Source of the DNA: Candidatus Poribacteria bacterium
GTDB lineage: Bacteria; Poribacteria; WGA-4E; WGA-3G
Length of the DNA stretch: 64,000 nt
Reading direction: 5' to 3'
NCBI GenBank assembly: GCA_022827885.1
Contig: JAJEIP010000008.1
Location: 64,768-128,767, forward strand
Numbering within the stretch: position 1 is the stretch's first letter; every line of letters starts with the position of its first letter. The notes beneath the pieces are model-generated. The model saw only the letters and a program-made list of their open reading frames with translations, was not told the origin of the DNA and ran no database searches. This document shows positions 33,188 to 43,771 of the stretch, piece after piece. Made by a program: the position numbers and the translations under genes.

Positions 33188-35662
33188 ATGAAACCCAGGT
33201 TTAACTTTGTAACAACATTCCTTGTTGCATTTTCCATCTGTCTCGCCTTCCAATTGACAGCCGCGAGTGAGATGGAGCAGCCTGCGAGCGCAGAAGTTCC
33301 AATGGTGCAAGCGTTGAAGGTTCATCCTGAGTCCCTGACATTGGAGCATGCACGTGACGGTAGACGGGTGCTTGTGTCAGGAAAAACGAAAAGTGGTATG
33401 TATGTAGACGTAACACCTTATGCCACACTGACCCCCACCACCGCAGGGGTGAAGGTATATGAAGATGGTTATATCTTCCCGATGGCGGTTGGCACAACAA
33501 AAATTAAGGTGACGGTTAAAGGGGTCAGCACTGAATTGCCCGTGACCGTTAAAAGCATGGATGCACCCCCTGTCAGCTTCGTGCGAGATGTTATGCCGCT
33601 CTTGAGCCATGCTGGGTGTAATAACGGCACATGTCACGGTGCAGCAAAGGGCAAAAATGGGTTCAAACTCTCACTCCGTGGCTACGACCCCGATTTCGAT
33701 TATGAACTCTTGATTGAGGATATATCCGGACGGCGGTTCAACCGAGCATTTCCCGAACAGAGTCTGATGTTGCTAAAACCGACATCAGAGGTGCCGCATA
33801 AAGGCGGACAGGTCATCGTTCCTGGAGATCGGGATTATGAAATTATCCATCAATGGATAGCGGAAGGTGCTATTCCTGACGTTCACACCACAAAACGCGT
33901 CGAAAGGTTGGAGGTCATACCAGATTCGGCTGAACTCGCAGTGCCGGGTATGAAGCAACAACTCATAGTGATCGCACACTATCCTGACGGCACAACACGG
34001 GATGTCACCCGTGAAGCGAAATTCACAAGCAGCCTCAATGAGGTGGCAAAGGTCACAGACAACGGTGTGGTAACCGCAGAACGCCGCGGCGAAACGGCGA
34101 TCCTCACCCGATATGAAGGTGCCTATAGCACGAACGGCATCATCGTTATGGGCGACAGGAGCGGTTACAAGTGGGTCAAAACCGCTGAATACAACTACAT
34201 TGATACGCACGTTCACAATAAACTGAAGCGGATGAAAATCCTACCTTCTGAACTCTGCACAGATGAAGAGTTTGTCCGACGCATCTATTTCGATTTAACA
34301 GGGCTCCCACCGACGCCAGCACAGGTGCGGAGTTTCTTGACCGATACCACAGCCTCTAAAGCCAAACGGGAAAAACTCATTGATGCCCTCGTTGAGACCT
34401 CAGAGTTCATTGACCACTGGACGCATAAATGGGGGGATCTGTTGCAGTCTAACCGTAAATTTCTCGGTGAGCGTGGGATCTGGCTCTTCCAGCAATGGAT
34501 CCATCAAGCCATTGCCGAGAATCGTCCGTATGACGAGTTTGTGCGAGAGCTGATTACCGCAACCGGTAGCACTTACACGAATCCCGCAGCGAACTATTTC
34601 CGCGTTTCCCGTGAATACACGGCTGCAGTGGAAAATACGACGCAACTTTTCTTAGGGGTTCGATTCTCATGCAACAAATGCCATGACCATCCGTTTGAAA
34701 AATGGACGCAAAACCAGTACTATGAACTCGGGGCATTCTTCGCGGATGTTAAAGTCAAACCGGGTCAGCTTCCCGGCGATGAGGTCGTCTACGCTAATTA
34801 CAGTCCAGAGCCTGTAAAACACCCCCGGACGTTAGCAGTGGTTGAACCCTCAGTCCCGTTCGGAGAGGTCGCAGCGGAAACAGACGACAAACGCGAAATG
34901 CTTGCAGCGTGGCTCACCGATGAAGAGAATCCGATGTTTGCTCGGGCAGGTGTGAACCGCATCTGGAGCTACTTCATGGGACGCGGAATCATCGAACCCG
35001 TGGACGATATCCGCACAAGTAATCCACCCACTAACCCCGAATTGCTTGACGCATTGACAAAGGATTTCGTGGACAGCGGGTTTGACATGAAACATATCAT
35101 GAAGACAATCACACGTTCCCGAACCTACCAGCAGAGCATCACAACGAATAAGTGGAACAAGACGGATACGATCAACTTTTCGCACGCAGCTGCCAGACGT
35201 TTGACGGCAGAACAGTTGTTGGATGCGATTGGGATCGCGACAGGAAGCCGACCACGGTTTGAAGAGATGCCGAAAAAATTCCGGGCAGTGCAGTTGCCAG
35301 ACAGCAAGGTCAAAGATGACGGATTCTTGAAGTTGTTTGGCAGACCTGAGCGCGAAACTTCGTGTGAATGTGAACGGACCACCGAGGTCAGCCTCGCACA
35401 CGCAATGAACCTTATTAATGGACCGACGGTTGCAGAGTCCCTCATCGATCCTGAAGGACGTATTGCACAACTCATCAAAACGAATCATGATGACCGAGTT
35501 CTCGTCGAGGAACTCTATCTCGCAACGCTTTCTCGGTTACCGGAGAAGAACGAATACGCAGTAGCGATTGAACACCTTGCGAATGCTGAATCTAAGGAAG
35601 AAGGTGCGCAAGACTTGTTGTGGGCACTCATTAACAGCCCCGCTTTCTTATTCAATCGTTAA
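33188..35662 (+). CDS. cytochrome-like DUF1549/DUF1553 protein with Ig-like domain
   Basis: 824 residues. Signal peptide to about 27. A Big2-like Ig domain follows (about 38-120), then a PSCyt-type heme motif G-C-N-N-G-T-C-H, then a second Ig-like unit, then DUF1549 (T-D-E-E-F-V-R-R-I-Y-F-D-L-T-G-L-P-P-T, with C-N-K-C-H-D-H-P-F) and DUF1553 (M-F-A-R-A-G-V-N-R-I-W to the end). This architecture is abundant in planctomycetes and relatives and always sits beside a DUF1501 protein, as here (37-nt gap). Periplasmic; the biochemical role is not established. Confidence 0.9.
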   Translation: MKPRFNFVTTFLVAFSICLAFQLTAASEMEQPASAEVPMVQALKVHPESLTLEHARDGRRVLVSGKTKSGMYVDVTPYATLTPTTAGVKVYEDGYIFPMAVGTTKIKVTVKGVSTELPVTVKSMDAPPVSFVRDVMPLLSHAGCNNGTCHGAAKGKNGFKLSLRGYDPDFDYELLIEDISGRRFNRAFPEQSLMLLKPTSEVPHKGGQVIVPGDRDYEIIHQWIAEGAIPDVHTTKRVERLEVIPDSAELAVPGMKQQLIVIAHYPDGTTRDVTREAKFTSSLNEVAKVTDNGVVTAERRGETAILTRYEGAYSTNGIIVMGDRSGYKWVKTAEYNYIDTHVHNKLKRMKILPSELCTDEEFVRRIYFDLTGLPPTPAQVRSFLTDTTASKAKREKLIDALVETSEFIDHWTHKWGDLLQSNRKFLGERGIWLFQQWIHQAIAENRPYDEFVRELITATGSTYTNPAANYFRVSREYTAAVENTTQLFLGVRFSCNKCHDHPFEKWTQNQYYELGAFFADVKVKPGQLPGDEVVYANYSPEPVKHPRTLAVVEPSVPFGEVAAETDDKREMLAAWLTDEENPMFARAGVNRIWSYFMGRGIIEPVDDIRTSNPPTNPELLDALTKDFVDSGFDMKHIMKTITRSRTYQQSITTNKWNKTDTINFSHAAARRLTAEQLLDAIGIATGSRPRFEEMPKKFRAVQLPDSKVKDDGFLKLFGRPERETSCECERTTEVSLAHAMNLINGPTVAESLIDPEGRIAQLIKTNHDDRVLVEELYLATLSRLPEKNEYAVAIEHLANAESKEEGAQDLLWALINSPAFLFNR

Positions 35663-35699
35663 TAGTTTTCAGTTAACCAACAGATGGAGGAAACAATCG

Positions 35700-37145
35700 A
35701 TGTTATCGTTACCACAACTACCCGGACGTTTATGTGACGGGTTCTCACGTCGTGAATTTCTACGTGTCGGTGGTGCGGCGATGCTCGGCATTAGTTTGCC
35801 ACAGGTATTGTCACTCCAAGCCAACGCGAATACAACGGTTGACCCCGCCAAGCCGCTCAACGGATGGGGGAAAGCCAACTCGGTCATCCTTCTTTTCTTA
35901 CAAGGCGGTCCGAGCCACCTTGACATCTGGGATCCGAAACCGGAAGCGCCGTCGAATATCCGCGGTGAATTCAATCCGATCCCGACTAATGTGCCAGGAA
36001 TCCAGTTGTCTGAAACGATGCCGCGCTTGGCACAACAGATGGATAAAGCTTGTCTTATCCGTTCCGTAAGTTACACACCGGCAGGACTGTTCAACCATAC
36101 CGCTGCGATGTACCAAATGGTAACCGGTGAAACACCGGACAAGGTCGCGCCCTCGGGACAGCTCGATCCACCCTCTCCAGCCGACCATCCGAATGCCGCA
36201 TCGCATATCGCAAACTATCGTCCACCGGATGAACCGATGCTCGCGGCAGTCCAACTTCCGCGTCCGATGCAAGAGAGTAACATCATCGGTAAAGGTGGAA
36301 ACGCTGGTTTCCTTGGCAGGGCATACGATCCGTATTTCCTCTTCCAAGATCCGAATCAGGAGATTAACCTCGACGATTTGAGTTTGCGTCCAGAGGTGCC
36401 GCCGGTGCGTTTGAAACGTCGGAAAAACCTCCTTGAGACGATTAACAAAGGGATGCCCGAAATTGATAAGGTCGCAGATTCCTACGCTTTGAATGAGTAT
36501 TATGAGAAGGCGTATAATCTGATCCTGTCGCAGCGGGCACGCAACGCGTTCGACTTGTCTCAAGAACCCGATGAAGTGCGCGATAAGTACGGTAGACACA
36601 CGTTTGGACAGAGCGCGCTCCTCGCTCGCCGTTTGGTGGAAGCAGGCACCCGTTTCGTGCAGGTGAACTGGCCCTCTGTTGCTAACGGAGATCCGAATAC
36701 CACGGCATGGGATACGCACGCAACGAACTTCGGTCCGTTGAAGAACCTCCACTGCCCGAAGTTAGACAGTGCCGTCTCCTCACTGCTGGAAGACTTGGAT
36801 CAACGTGGTATGTTGGAGGATACGCTCGTCTTAACGATCGGTGAATTCGGCCGCTCGCCACGGATGGGTATTAGCACCTCCGGTAACAGCAACGCGCCTG
36901 ATGGACGCGATCACTGGCCCTATTGTTACACGGGTCTGATTGCTGGTGCTGGTGTTCAAGGTGGACAGGTCTACGGGAAATCCGATGCAACAGGCTCAAC
37001 GCCGCTTGAGAACCCGGTGCATCCGACAGACATCCTCGCCACGGTCTACCATACACTCGGTATCGATCCGCACACCATCGTGTACAACCACTTGGATCAG
37101 CCACGCGAGTTGGTGAAAGGCGAACCGATTGCTGGAATATTTTAA
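35700..37145 (+). CDS. DUF1501 protein with Tat signal
   Basis: 481 residues from ATG 35700 (GGAGG upstream); the frame runs back to 35568 inside the DUF1553 gene, which is not a real start. S-R-R-E-F-L-R-V-G-G (about 16-25) is a twin-arginine signal. The DUF1501 domain has the phosphatase/sulfatase-like fold: F-L-Q-G-G-P-S-H-L-D-I-W-D near the start and L-T-I-G-E-F-G-R-S-P and G-R-D-H-W-P near the end. Exported folded. It pairs with the upstream DUF1549/1553 protein. A 90-nt inverted repeat separates it from the next gene. Confidence 0.9.
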   Translation: MLSLPQLPGRLCDGFSRREFLRVGGAAMLGISLPQVLSLQANANTTVDPAKPLNGWGKANSVILLFLQGGPSHLDIWDPKPEAPSNIRGEFNPIPTNVPGIQLSETMPRLAQQMDKACLIRSVSYTPAGLFNHTAAMYQMVTGETPDKVAPSGQLDPPSPADHPNAASHIANYRPPDEPMLAAVQLPRPMQESNIIGKGGNAGFLGRAYDPYFLFQDPNQEINLDDLSLRPEVPPVRLKRRKNLLETINKGMPEIDKVADSYALNEYYEKAYNLILSQRARNAFDLSQEPDEVRDKYGRHTFGQSALLARRLVEAGTRFVQVNWPSVANGDPNTTAWDTHATNFGPLKNLHCPKLDSAVSSLLEDLDQRGMLEDTLVLTIGEFGRSPRMGISTSGNSNAPDGRDHWPYCYTGLIAGAGVQGGQVYGKSDATGSTPLENPVHPTDILATVYHTLGIDPHTIVYNHLDQPRELVKGEPIAGIF

Positions 37146-37147
37146 TT

Positions 37148-37238
37148 GACTATCAGTTATCAGTTAACGGTTATCGGTGGCAAGAGGTTTTGTTAAACGA
37201 AAGCCTCTTACCGATAACCGACGACTGACACCCGACAC
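37148..37238. repeat. imperfect inverted repeat (TATCAGTTATCAG ... CCGATAACCGACGACTG)
   Basis: Same design as 11697-11767: ACTATCAGTTATCAGTTAAC, GGTTATCGG and AAGAGG on the left, CCTCTTACCGATAACCGACG on the right, with a TTTTGTTAAACGAAAG loop. Confidence 0.75.
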
Positions 37239-37266
37239 CCCTTTCCTCTAACAATCCTTTTACAAT

Positions 37267-38895
37267 ATGAACGCAAATCCCAACAAAATCGCGCTTAATA
37301 TTGATGGGGACACCAAGGTTTCCATCAAAGGCTTCATCGCCCCGATTGAACATACCCAATCTAACCACCACGTGGCGTTTGAATGGGACGAGTTGGTGAA
37401 TCTCCGAGTTGCGGTGCCAGAAAAGGCGTATTCGGCATCCGTTTTTCGCGCATTCCTCCCAGACGGATCGGTGTCTGTTGGAGATCTGTGGCAGATTGAA
37501 GAAATGGGTGCCCTTGAACTGTTACGGCAACTTCACCCGAAACCGAATTTGGACATGCGCGATTATGGGGATCCTGGGTTGTGGGCATGCCTGCGTGCTT
37601 ATACTGATGAATTCGCGGACATTGTGATTCGCATTCACACAGAATTCAAGTTAGGTGATGGTTGGTTCACGCCTTCACAGTTTACGGGACATCTCGTTAT
37701 TAACCGTTCTGAAGAGACCGTCGCGTTCTTTCAGATGCGTGTGCCGGAGGGTCCCGTGAACTTTGAGGTTGGCTGGGAGGACGAAGACAGTTGGTGTGAC
37801 TCTAACTGGATTGCGGATACTGGTTTTTGCGCGCAAATGGAACTCCGTGCTGGTAACGAAGACGTTCTGCAAAACATCACGACGCGAGCAAGCAATTCCA
37901 CTGTCATTACACAGGAAGAAGCCGAGCGTGCGCTAAACTGCCAGTTTTACAAATCGGAGCAGATCAATTGGGTCCCGATGGAGGCGGCGTTGGAATTAGC
38001 ACAAGCACAGCAGAAACCGATTCATGCCATTTCCATAGATGGTCCCTTGGCGGACGAAACTTGCTGAGGGAGTGGCAAAAGCCTGAGGGCAGGTGCTCTC
38101 TCTGATGAACAAAACATAGAATTCTTGAACGAACATTTTATCAACACATGGGTGTCCAATGTTGCCTTCGGACGCACGCCAGATAAGTGCGCCTACCTTG
38201 CACAGAGGATCCAGCAAGGTTTCAAGGCGGTTGACACAACACACCCGTTGGCACAAGCGATCATAAGTGGATGGCAGCTACACTCACCAGTGGATTCTCT
38301 GGTTATCTCGCCTGAACTTGAAGTGATGGGTAGGCAAGATGCCAACCGGCTCTTCGGAGATAGCAGAGATCGGGGCATCTCCCAAGTGGAGGGATACCAT
38401 CTGTTTTTATCGGAAGCCTTATCAGGAAATCGCCCCGGTTTGGATAGAATTGTCCTCACCCGTGCGTGTCCCTCAATGGAGATAATGGACACTTTTCAGA
38501 CCCCTACGGTCCCGCATCAAGACTATACCATCGTAGAGGTTGATACCACGGCGTTTGAAGGCGGTACACTTACGCTGGATATCGGTGTCGGTCGAGGTAA
38601 GGCAGCAGGAACTTTCTACCTGTTTGATGGTAACCAAAACCTCCCGACAGAAAAAGCACCTGAAGGCGTACCCGCCTCCGTCTGGGAGGGCCAGCACGGC
38701 GACGCTTATGTGGAAGCTCTCGGTGCCCTCGCGATAGAATGGTATATTGGTCCCGAAAAAATGAAAAAAATCACGTACCCTTTTGACCAAGGTAAGTTGT
38801 TTCGGTTGTGCGTTACCGGGAGTCGGTACAATGTGAAAGGGAGCCGCAACGCTTTCAGCCTCAACATCTCTATAGAAGAGAGTGACAACCGATAA
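37267..38895 (+). CDS. SelN-like selenoprotein (in-frame TGA = Sec267)
   Basis: 542 residues if TGA 38065-38067 is read as selenocysteine; otherwise a 266-residue protein and an orphan frame without start. Around the TGA: A-D-E-T-C266-U267-G-S-G-K-S-L-R-A-G, then L-N-E-H-F-I-N-T-W-V. Vertebrate selenoprotein N has S-C-U-G-S-G-R-T-L-R-E and L-N-E-S-F-x-S-T-W in the same order, so the redox centre and its flank match. The N-terminal 250 residues and the C-terminal half are not recognised. No signal peptide. Probably a thioredoxin-like thiol/selenol enzyme. The hairpin at 38085-38100 is the SECIS candidate. The ribosome site is weak. Fourth-gene neighbour: PPC protein, 28 nt on. Confidence 0.87.
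38065..38100 (+). promoter_or_regulatory. UGA codon with bacterial SECIS-like hairpin
   Basis: TGA 38065-38067. GAGGGC (38085-38090), loop AGGT, GCTCTC (38095-38100), 6 bp with one G-U pair. The loop contains GU and starts 23 nt after the TGA, one nt from the spacing of the other site. Confidence 0.78.
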
Positions 38896-38923
38896 CTGAC
38901 AACCACGAATGAGGTAATTAAAA

Positions 38924-41500
38924 ATGCCGAATACGCTATTTCGGAAACAGAGAAGAGAAGATTGGAAGATTAGAATATTAGAAGATTGGGGATTCCTATC
39001 CTTCCCTTCCTCCGTTCTTCCATCCTTTCTCGTCATAGCGATCTCTCTCCTAACGATTGGTTCCGCATACGCCCAGGTTCAACCGACCTTGACGACTGTC
39101 TTCCCTCAAGGGGGTCAACAGGGACGCAGCGTAGAAGTTACACTCACAGGCACGAATCTCGGCACAGCAACGGCGGTGTGGTTCAGTGGGAAAGGTATCA
39201 CCTCGGAAATTAAAGAAAAAACCGGGCAAGCCGCCGTTGTTTTCAACGGTGTTGGTGTCTCTGGAAGTATTCCGAGCGACGCGCAGTTGGTCGCAGTGCT
39301 GACGATTGCCAGTGACGCACCGTTAGGTATCCAAGAGATACGCGCTGTCACACCTTATGGTGTTTCCAATGCAGGTAGCTTCGTCGTTGGAAATCTGCGA
39401 GAAATCGTTGAAGAAGAGACAACGGCATCGGCGTCGGAAACCGCGTCTACAATGGAAACCGACTGGCTCGCGCTGCCGGTTACCGTGAACGGCACAATCG
39501 CTTCAATCGACGATGAAGACAGTTTCACCTTTCAATTGAAGAAGGATACGCGACTTATCTGTGAAGTGGCAGCACAGCAAATCGGCTCGTTGCTGGATTC
39601 CTATCTCGTTCTCCGAGATGCTAATGGGACTGAGGTCGCCAACAGCGGTCTTGGCAACGCCTTTGACTCCGTTTTGGATTACACAGCACTTGAAACCGGG
39701 AAATACACGCTCCACATCCGCGATATTCGTTATAAAGGCGGAGATGGATACGCCTATCGTTTGAGCATCGGGGAATTACCGTATCTTGAGACGATCTTTC
39801 CGCTTGGTGGACAACGCGGCACTGAGAATACAGTCACTGTCACTGGCGCGAACCTTGAAACGGTAGAATCCATACAAGTTTCAATAGGTGCTGAAACACC
39901 GGCAGGCGAGCAATCCCTGCGGGTCCAGACGCCCTCTGGATTGGCTACCAATTCACATCCGTTTGCTATCGGCAATTGGGTGGAAATGGCAGAGACTGAA
40001 CCGAATAACACAACGGGAAATGCGAACGCCGTAACGACACCGATAACACTCAACGGGAAAATCGACAAATCCGGTGATGTTGACTATTTTTCGTTTGAGA
40101 TTGAAGAACCGCAACTCCTCGTTTTTGAGGTAGAGGCAAATAAACTGTCATCAAACCTCGATGCCTTGCTTACGCTTTACGGACCGGGCAAATCGATGGA
40201 AGCCTCGGAAGAAATGGCATGGAACGACAACAAAGAACAGGTCTTGATGGTAAACGATGACGGCATCACTGCCGATGCCCGTATTGACTGGAATTTTGAA
40301 GAAGCTGGAAAGTACTCTGTCGCTATTCGAGATCTGAACGATCAAGGCGGTGAGACCTACCCGTACCGATTAAACATCCGTCCGTTGGAACCAGACTGCG
40401 AACTCAGTGTAGTTGCACTTGACCTTCGGAATCAAGCGACTGCTATGGATAACCCGCGCGTCAGCAGAGGCAGCAGCGTTACGTTGCAGGTCGATGTTAC
40501 GCGTCTCGACTTATTTGATGGTCCAATTCGCCTACTTTGCCCAGACCTTCCGAAAACATTCGATGTAAGTCCGACCATCGTTGGCGCAAACCAAGCGCGG
40601 GCAATGCTTACCATAACGGCGCCATCGGATGCTTCACTCGGACTCATGCCACTCTCTATCGTTGGGGTTTGTGCTGTGCGGGGGCGCCAGATAGAGCGCG
40701 TTGCCACGCCGTCTCCAATCCTGCTTACCGTGATGGATGCCCCGGAATTCACGCTGACGCTCGCAGAGATCGGCTTAAATGCAATCCACAACAAGACGGT
40801 TGATCTTCATGTGACGGCAACACGACGCGCTGATTTCGTCGGTCCGATCGCGTTATCGGTATCAGGACTGCCAAATCGCGTTTCGGCACTTCCTGACCCT
40901 GTTACCGACAAACCTGTCACTTTTGCAGAAGGTGAAACAGAAGCAATGGTTTCGGTTAAAGCCGGGACTTTTGAACGGAGAGAGGAATTTTCCGTCCTGC
41001 CGACACCCGGTACCAGTTATATTTCAGTCACCGGAACGGCGACTGTCAATGGCGAGACGGTCAAACAGTCGACCCCTGCTATCCCTTTGACGATCGTCGA
41101 GGCACCCTTTATTGTAACGGTTGAGCCGTTGCGCTTTAGCATTGTCTTCCCAGCAACGGAAACTTCAGGGTCTGAAGTCGAGACGGTGGCACTCACAGCA
41201 GACACCGAAACAGCAAAAACCGAAGATTCGCAAACAAAGGAAGCGATATTGACGTTAACGATCGTCCGGCAAGGGGGCTTCACAGATGAAATCACACTGA
41301 CACCGATCGATGTCCCAGAAGGCTTCACCACGGAAGCGGTTACCATCCCGGCAGATGAGACGGAGGCAAAAGTCCCACTCAAGGCTCTCAGCTCCTTAAT
41401 GCCGGAGACATACGAGTTTAGATTCCGAGGGTCTGTGACGATTAACGACAAACCCTTTGAACAGGATAGTCCTATCGTCAAGGTAAAGATTATTCATTAA
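38924..41500 (+). CDS. secreted pre-peptidase (PPC)/Ig-like domain protein
   Basis: 858 residues. The hydrophobic signal is late (about 30-51, ends A-Y-A-Q), because the first 30 residues (R-K-Q-R-R-E-D-W-K-I-R-I-L-E-D-W) are encoded by a run of GAAGATT(G/A)G-like units. The body has IPT-like openings (L-T-T-V-F-P-Q-G-G-Q-Q-G), two PPC-type domains (D-E-D-S-F-T-F-Q-L and S-G-D-V-D-Y-F-S-F-E-I, with Y-T-L-H-I-R-D and Y-S-V-A-I-R-D), then several beta-sandwich domains. PPC proteins accompany DUF1549/1501 pairs in planctomycetes. Last gene of the run starting at 33188. Exported; binding role likely. Confidence 0.82.
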   Translation: MPNTLFRKQRREDWKIRILEDWGFLSFPSSVLPSFLVIAISLLTIGSAYAQVQPTLTTVFPQGGQQGRSVEVTLTGTNLGTATAVWFSGKGITSEIKEKTGQAAVVFNGVGVSGSIPSDAQLVAVLTIASDAPLGIQEIRAVTPYGVSNAGSFVVGNLREIVEEETTASASETASTMETDWLALPVTVNGTIASIDDEDSFTFQLKKDTRLICEVAAQQIGSLLDSYLVLRDANGTEVANSGLGNAFDSVLDYTALETGKYTLHIRDIRYKGGDGYAYRLSIGELPYLETIFPLGGQRGTENTVTVTGANLETVESIQVSIGAETPAGEQSLRVQTPSGLATNSHPFAIGNWVEMAETEPNNTTGNANAVTTPITLNGKIDKSGDVDYFSFEIEEPQLLVFEVEANKLSSNLDALLTLYGPGKSMEASEEMAWNDNKEQVLMVNDDGITADARIDWNFEEAGKYSVAIRDLNDQGGETYPYRLNIRPLEPDCELSVVALDLRNQATAMDNPRVSRGSSVTLQVDVTRLDLFDGPIRLLCPDLPKTFDVSPTIVGANQARAMLTITAPSDASLGLMPLSIVGVCAVRGRQIERVATPSPILLTVMDAPEFTLTLAEIGLNAIHNKTVDLHVTATRRADFVGPIALSVSGLPNRVSALPDPVTDKPVTFAEGETEAMVSVKAGTFERREEFSVLPTPGTSYISVTGTATVNGETVKQSTPAIPLTIVEAPFIVTVEPLRFSIVFPATETSGSEVETVALTADTETAKTEDSQTKEAILTLTIVRQGGFTDEITLTPIDVPEGFTTEAVTIPADETEAKVPLKALSSLMPETYEFRFRGSVTINDKPFEQDSPIVKVKIIH

Positions 41501-42771
<1,271 letters not shown>

Positions 42772-42787
42772 CAATCTATCGCACAGG

Positions 42788-43753
42788 TTACCCAACAAGA
42801 TATTTAAACACAGAGGAAAGGTTATCATCAGGTGAATAGAGTTGGGAGACATTCAATTCGTTTTCGATGAGAAGTTCAGGGAGTCGTGCGTAGAAGGCAT
42901 CGGGTTTGGCGGTTTCTATGATAATATCACCTGATTCTTTTTCTTTTTCTGATTCATTGACGGCCCCATCGCCATCAACAAAGGTAACGCTCAGAATATC
43001 CTCAAAGGGGAGGCAGACCTGCGCCAAACGGCGCGGTTCATCTGTGCTCAAATAGACTTTGTGTGGGTGTTCGTCAATCAGTTCGCGGATGTCGGAGATC
43101 GTGCCTTCTGCGAGAATACGCCCTTGATGGATGAGTAGGATCGTTTCTGTTAACGCTTCAATCTCATAGAGGATATGACTCGAAACGATGATGCTAATTT
43201 CCTGCGCAGCGAGTTCCTGTAGCAGCGTAATAACATGTCGTCTCCCATTCGGATCTAAGCCGGTAAGCGGCTCGTCAAGAAAAAGGAGTTCTGGGTCATG
43301 GACCAACGCCTGTGCAAGTTTGACACGCTGCCGCATCCCCTTACTATAAGAGGCGATAGGACGATCCTTTGCGGATAGCATATCCACTGTTTCAAGAACG
43401 CGTAGACTCCGAGATTCAACTTCTGATTTATCGGACCCGCTCAACGTGGCAAAGAAAGTGATAAACTCAAAGCCCGTCATGAATTGATACGCCAATTCTA
43501 TATCTGGGCAGTAGCCGACCCGTCTCGTGAGTTCCGGATTATTCCATACGGGCTGGTTCAGCACGCTGACCTCGCCTTGGTTGGGTTTGAGTTGCCCGGT
43601 CATGAGCTTAATCAAACTCGTTTTTCCCGCCCCATTCGGACCCAGCAAGCCAGTTATTCCGGGATAAATTGTGAGGGTTACATCGTTTACCCCCATTACC
43701 TCGCCATACCATTTGGATAGATTTTCCGTTTGCACGATTGCTGTGTTGTTCAT
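42788..43753 (-). CDS. ABC transporter ATPase (multidrug/gliding type)
   Basis: 321 residues. Walker A G-P-N-G-A-G-K-T (about 37-44), signature Y-S-K-G-M-R-Q-R-V, Walker B L-L-F-L-D-E-P-L-T-G-L-D-P and H-loop V-S-S-H. The protein resembles CcmA/GldA/YxlF-type exporters. The C-terminal extension (about 230-321) is typical of these. No permease gene is adjacent, so the partner must be elsewhere. It starts 19 nt after the PfkB gene. No good ribosome site is seen. Confidence 0.9.
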   Translation of the reverse strand: MNNTAIVQTENLSKWYGEVMGVNDVTLTIYPGITGLLGPNGAGKTSLIKLMTGQLKPNQGEVSVLNQPVWNNPELTRRVGYCPDIELAYQFMTGFEFITFFATLSGSDKSEVESRSLRVLETVDMLSAKDRPIASYSKGMRQRVKLAQALVHDPELLFLDEPLTGLDPNGRRHVITLLQELAAQEISIIVSSHILYEIEALTETILLIHQGRILAEGTISDIRELIDEHPHKVYLSTDEPRRLAQVCLPFEDILSVTFVDGDGAVNESEKEKESGDIIIETAKPDAFYARLPELLIENELNVSQLYSPDDNLSSVFKYLVG

Positions 43754-43771
43754 GTTTTTTCTGTGTGGGAT

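Noticed and set aside
35568-35699. Upstream extension of the DUF1501 frame
   Set aside because: Overlaps the DUF1553 gene out of frame; GGAGG and the Tat signal fix the start at 35700.
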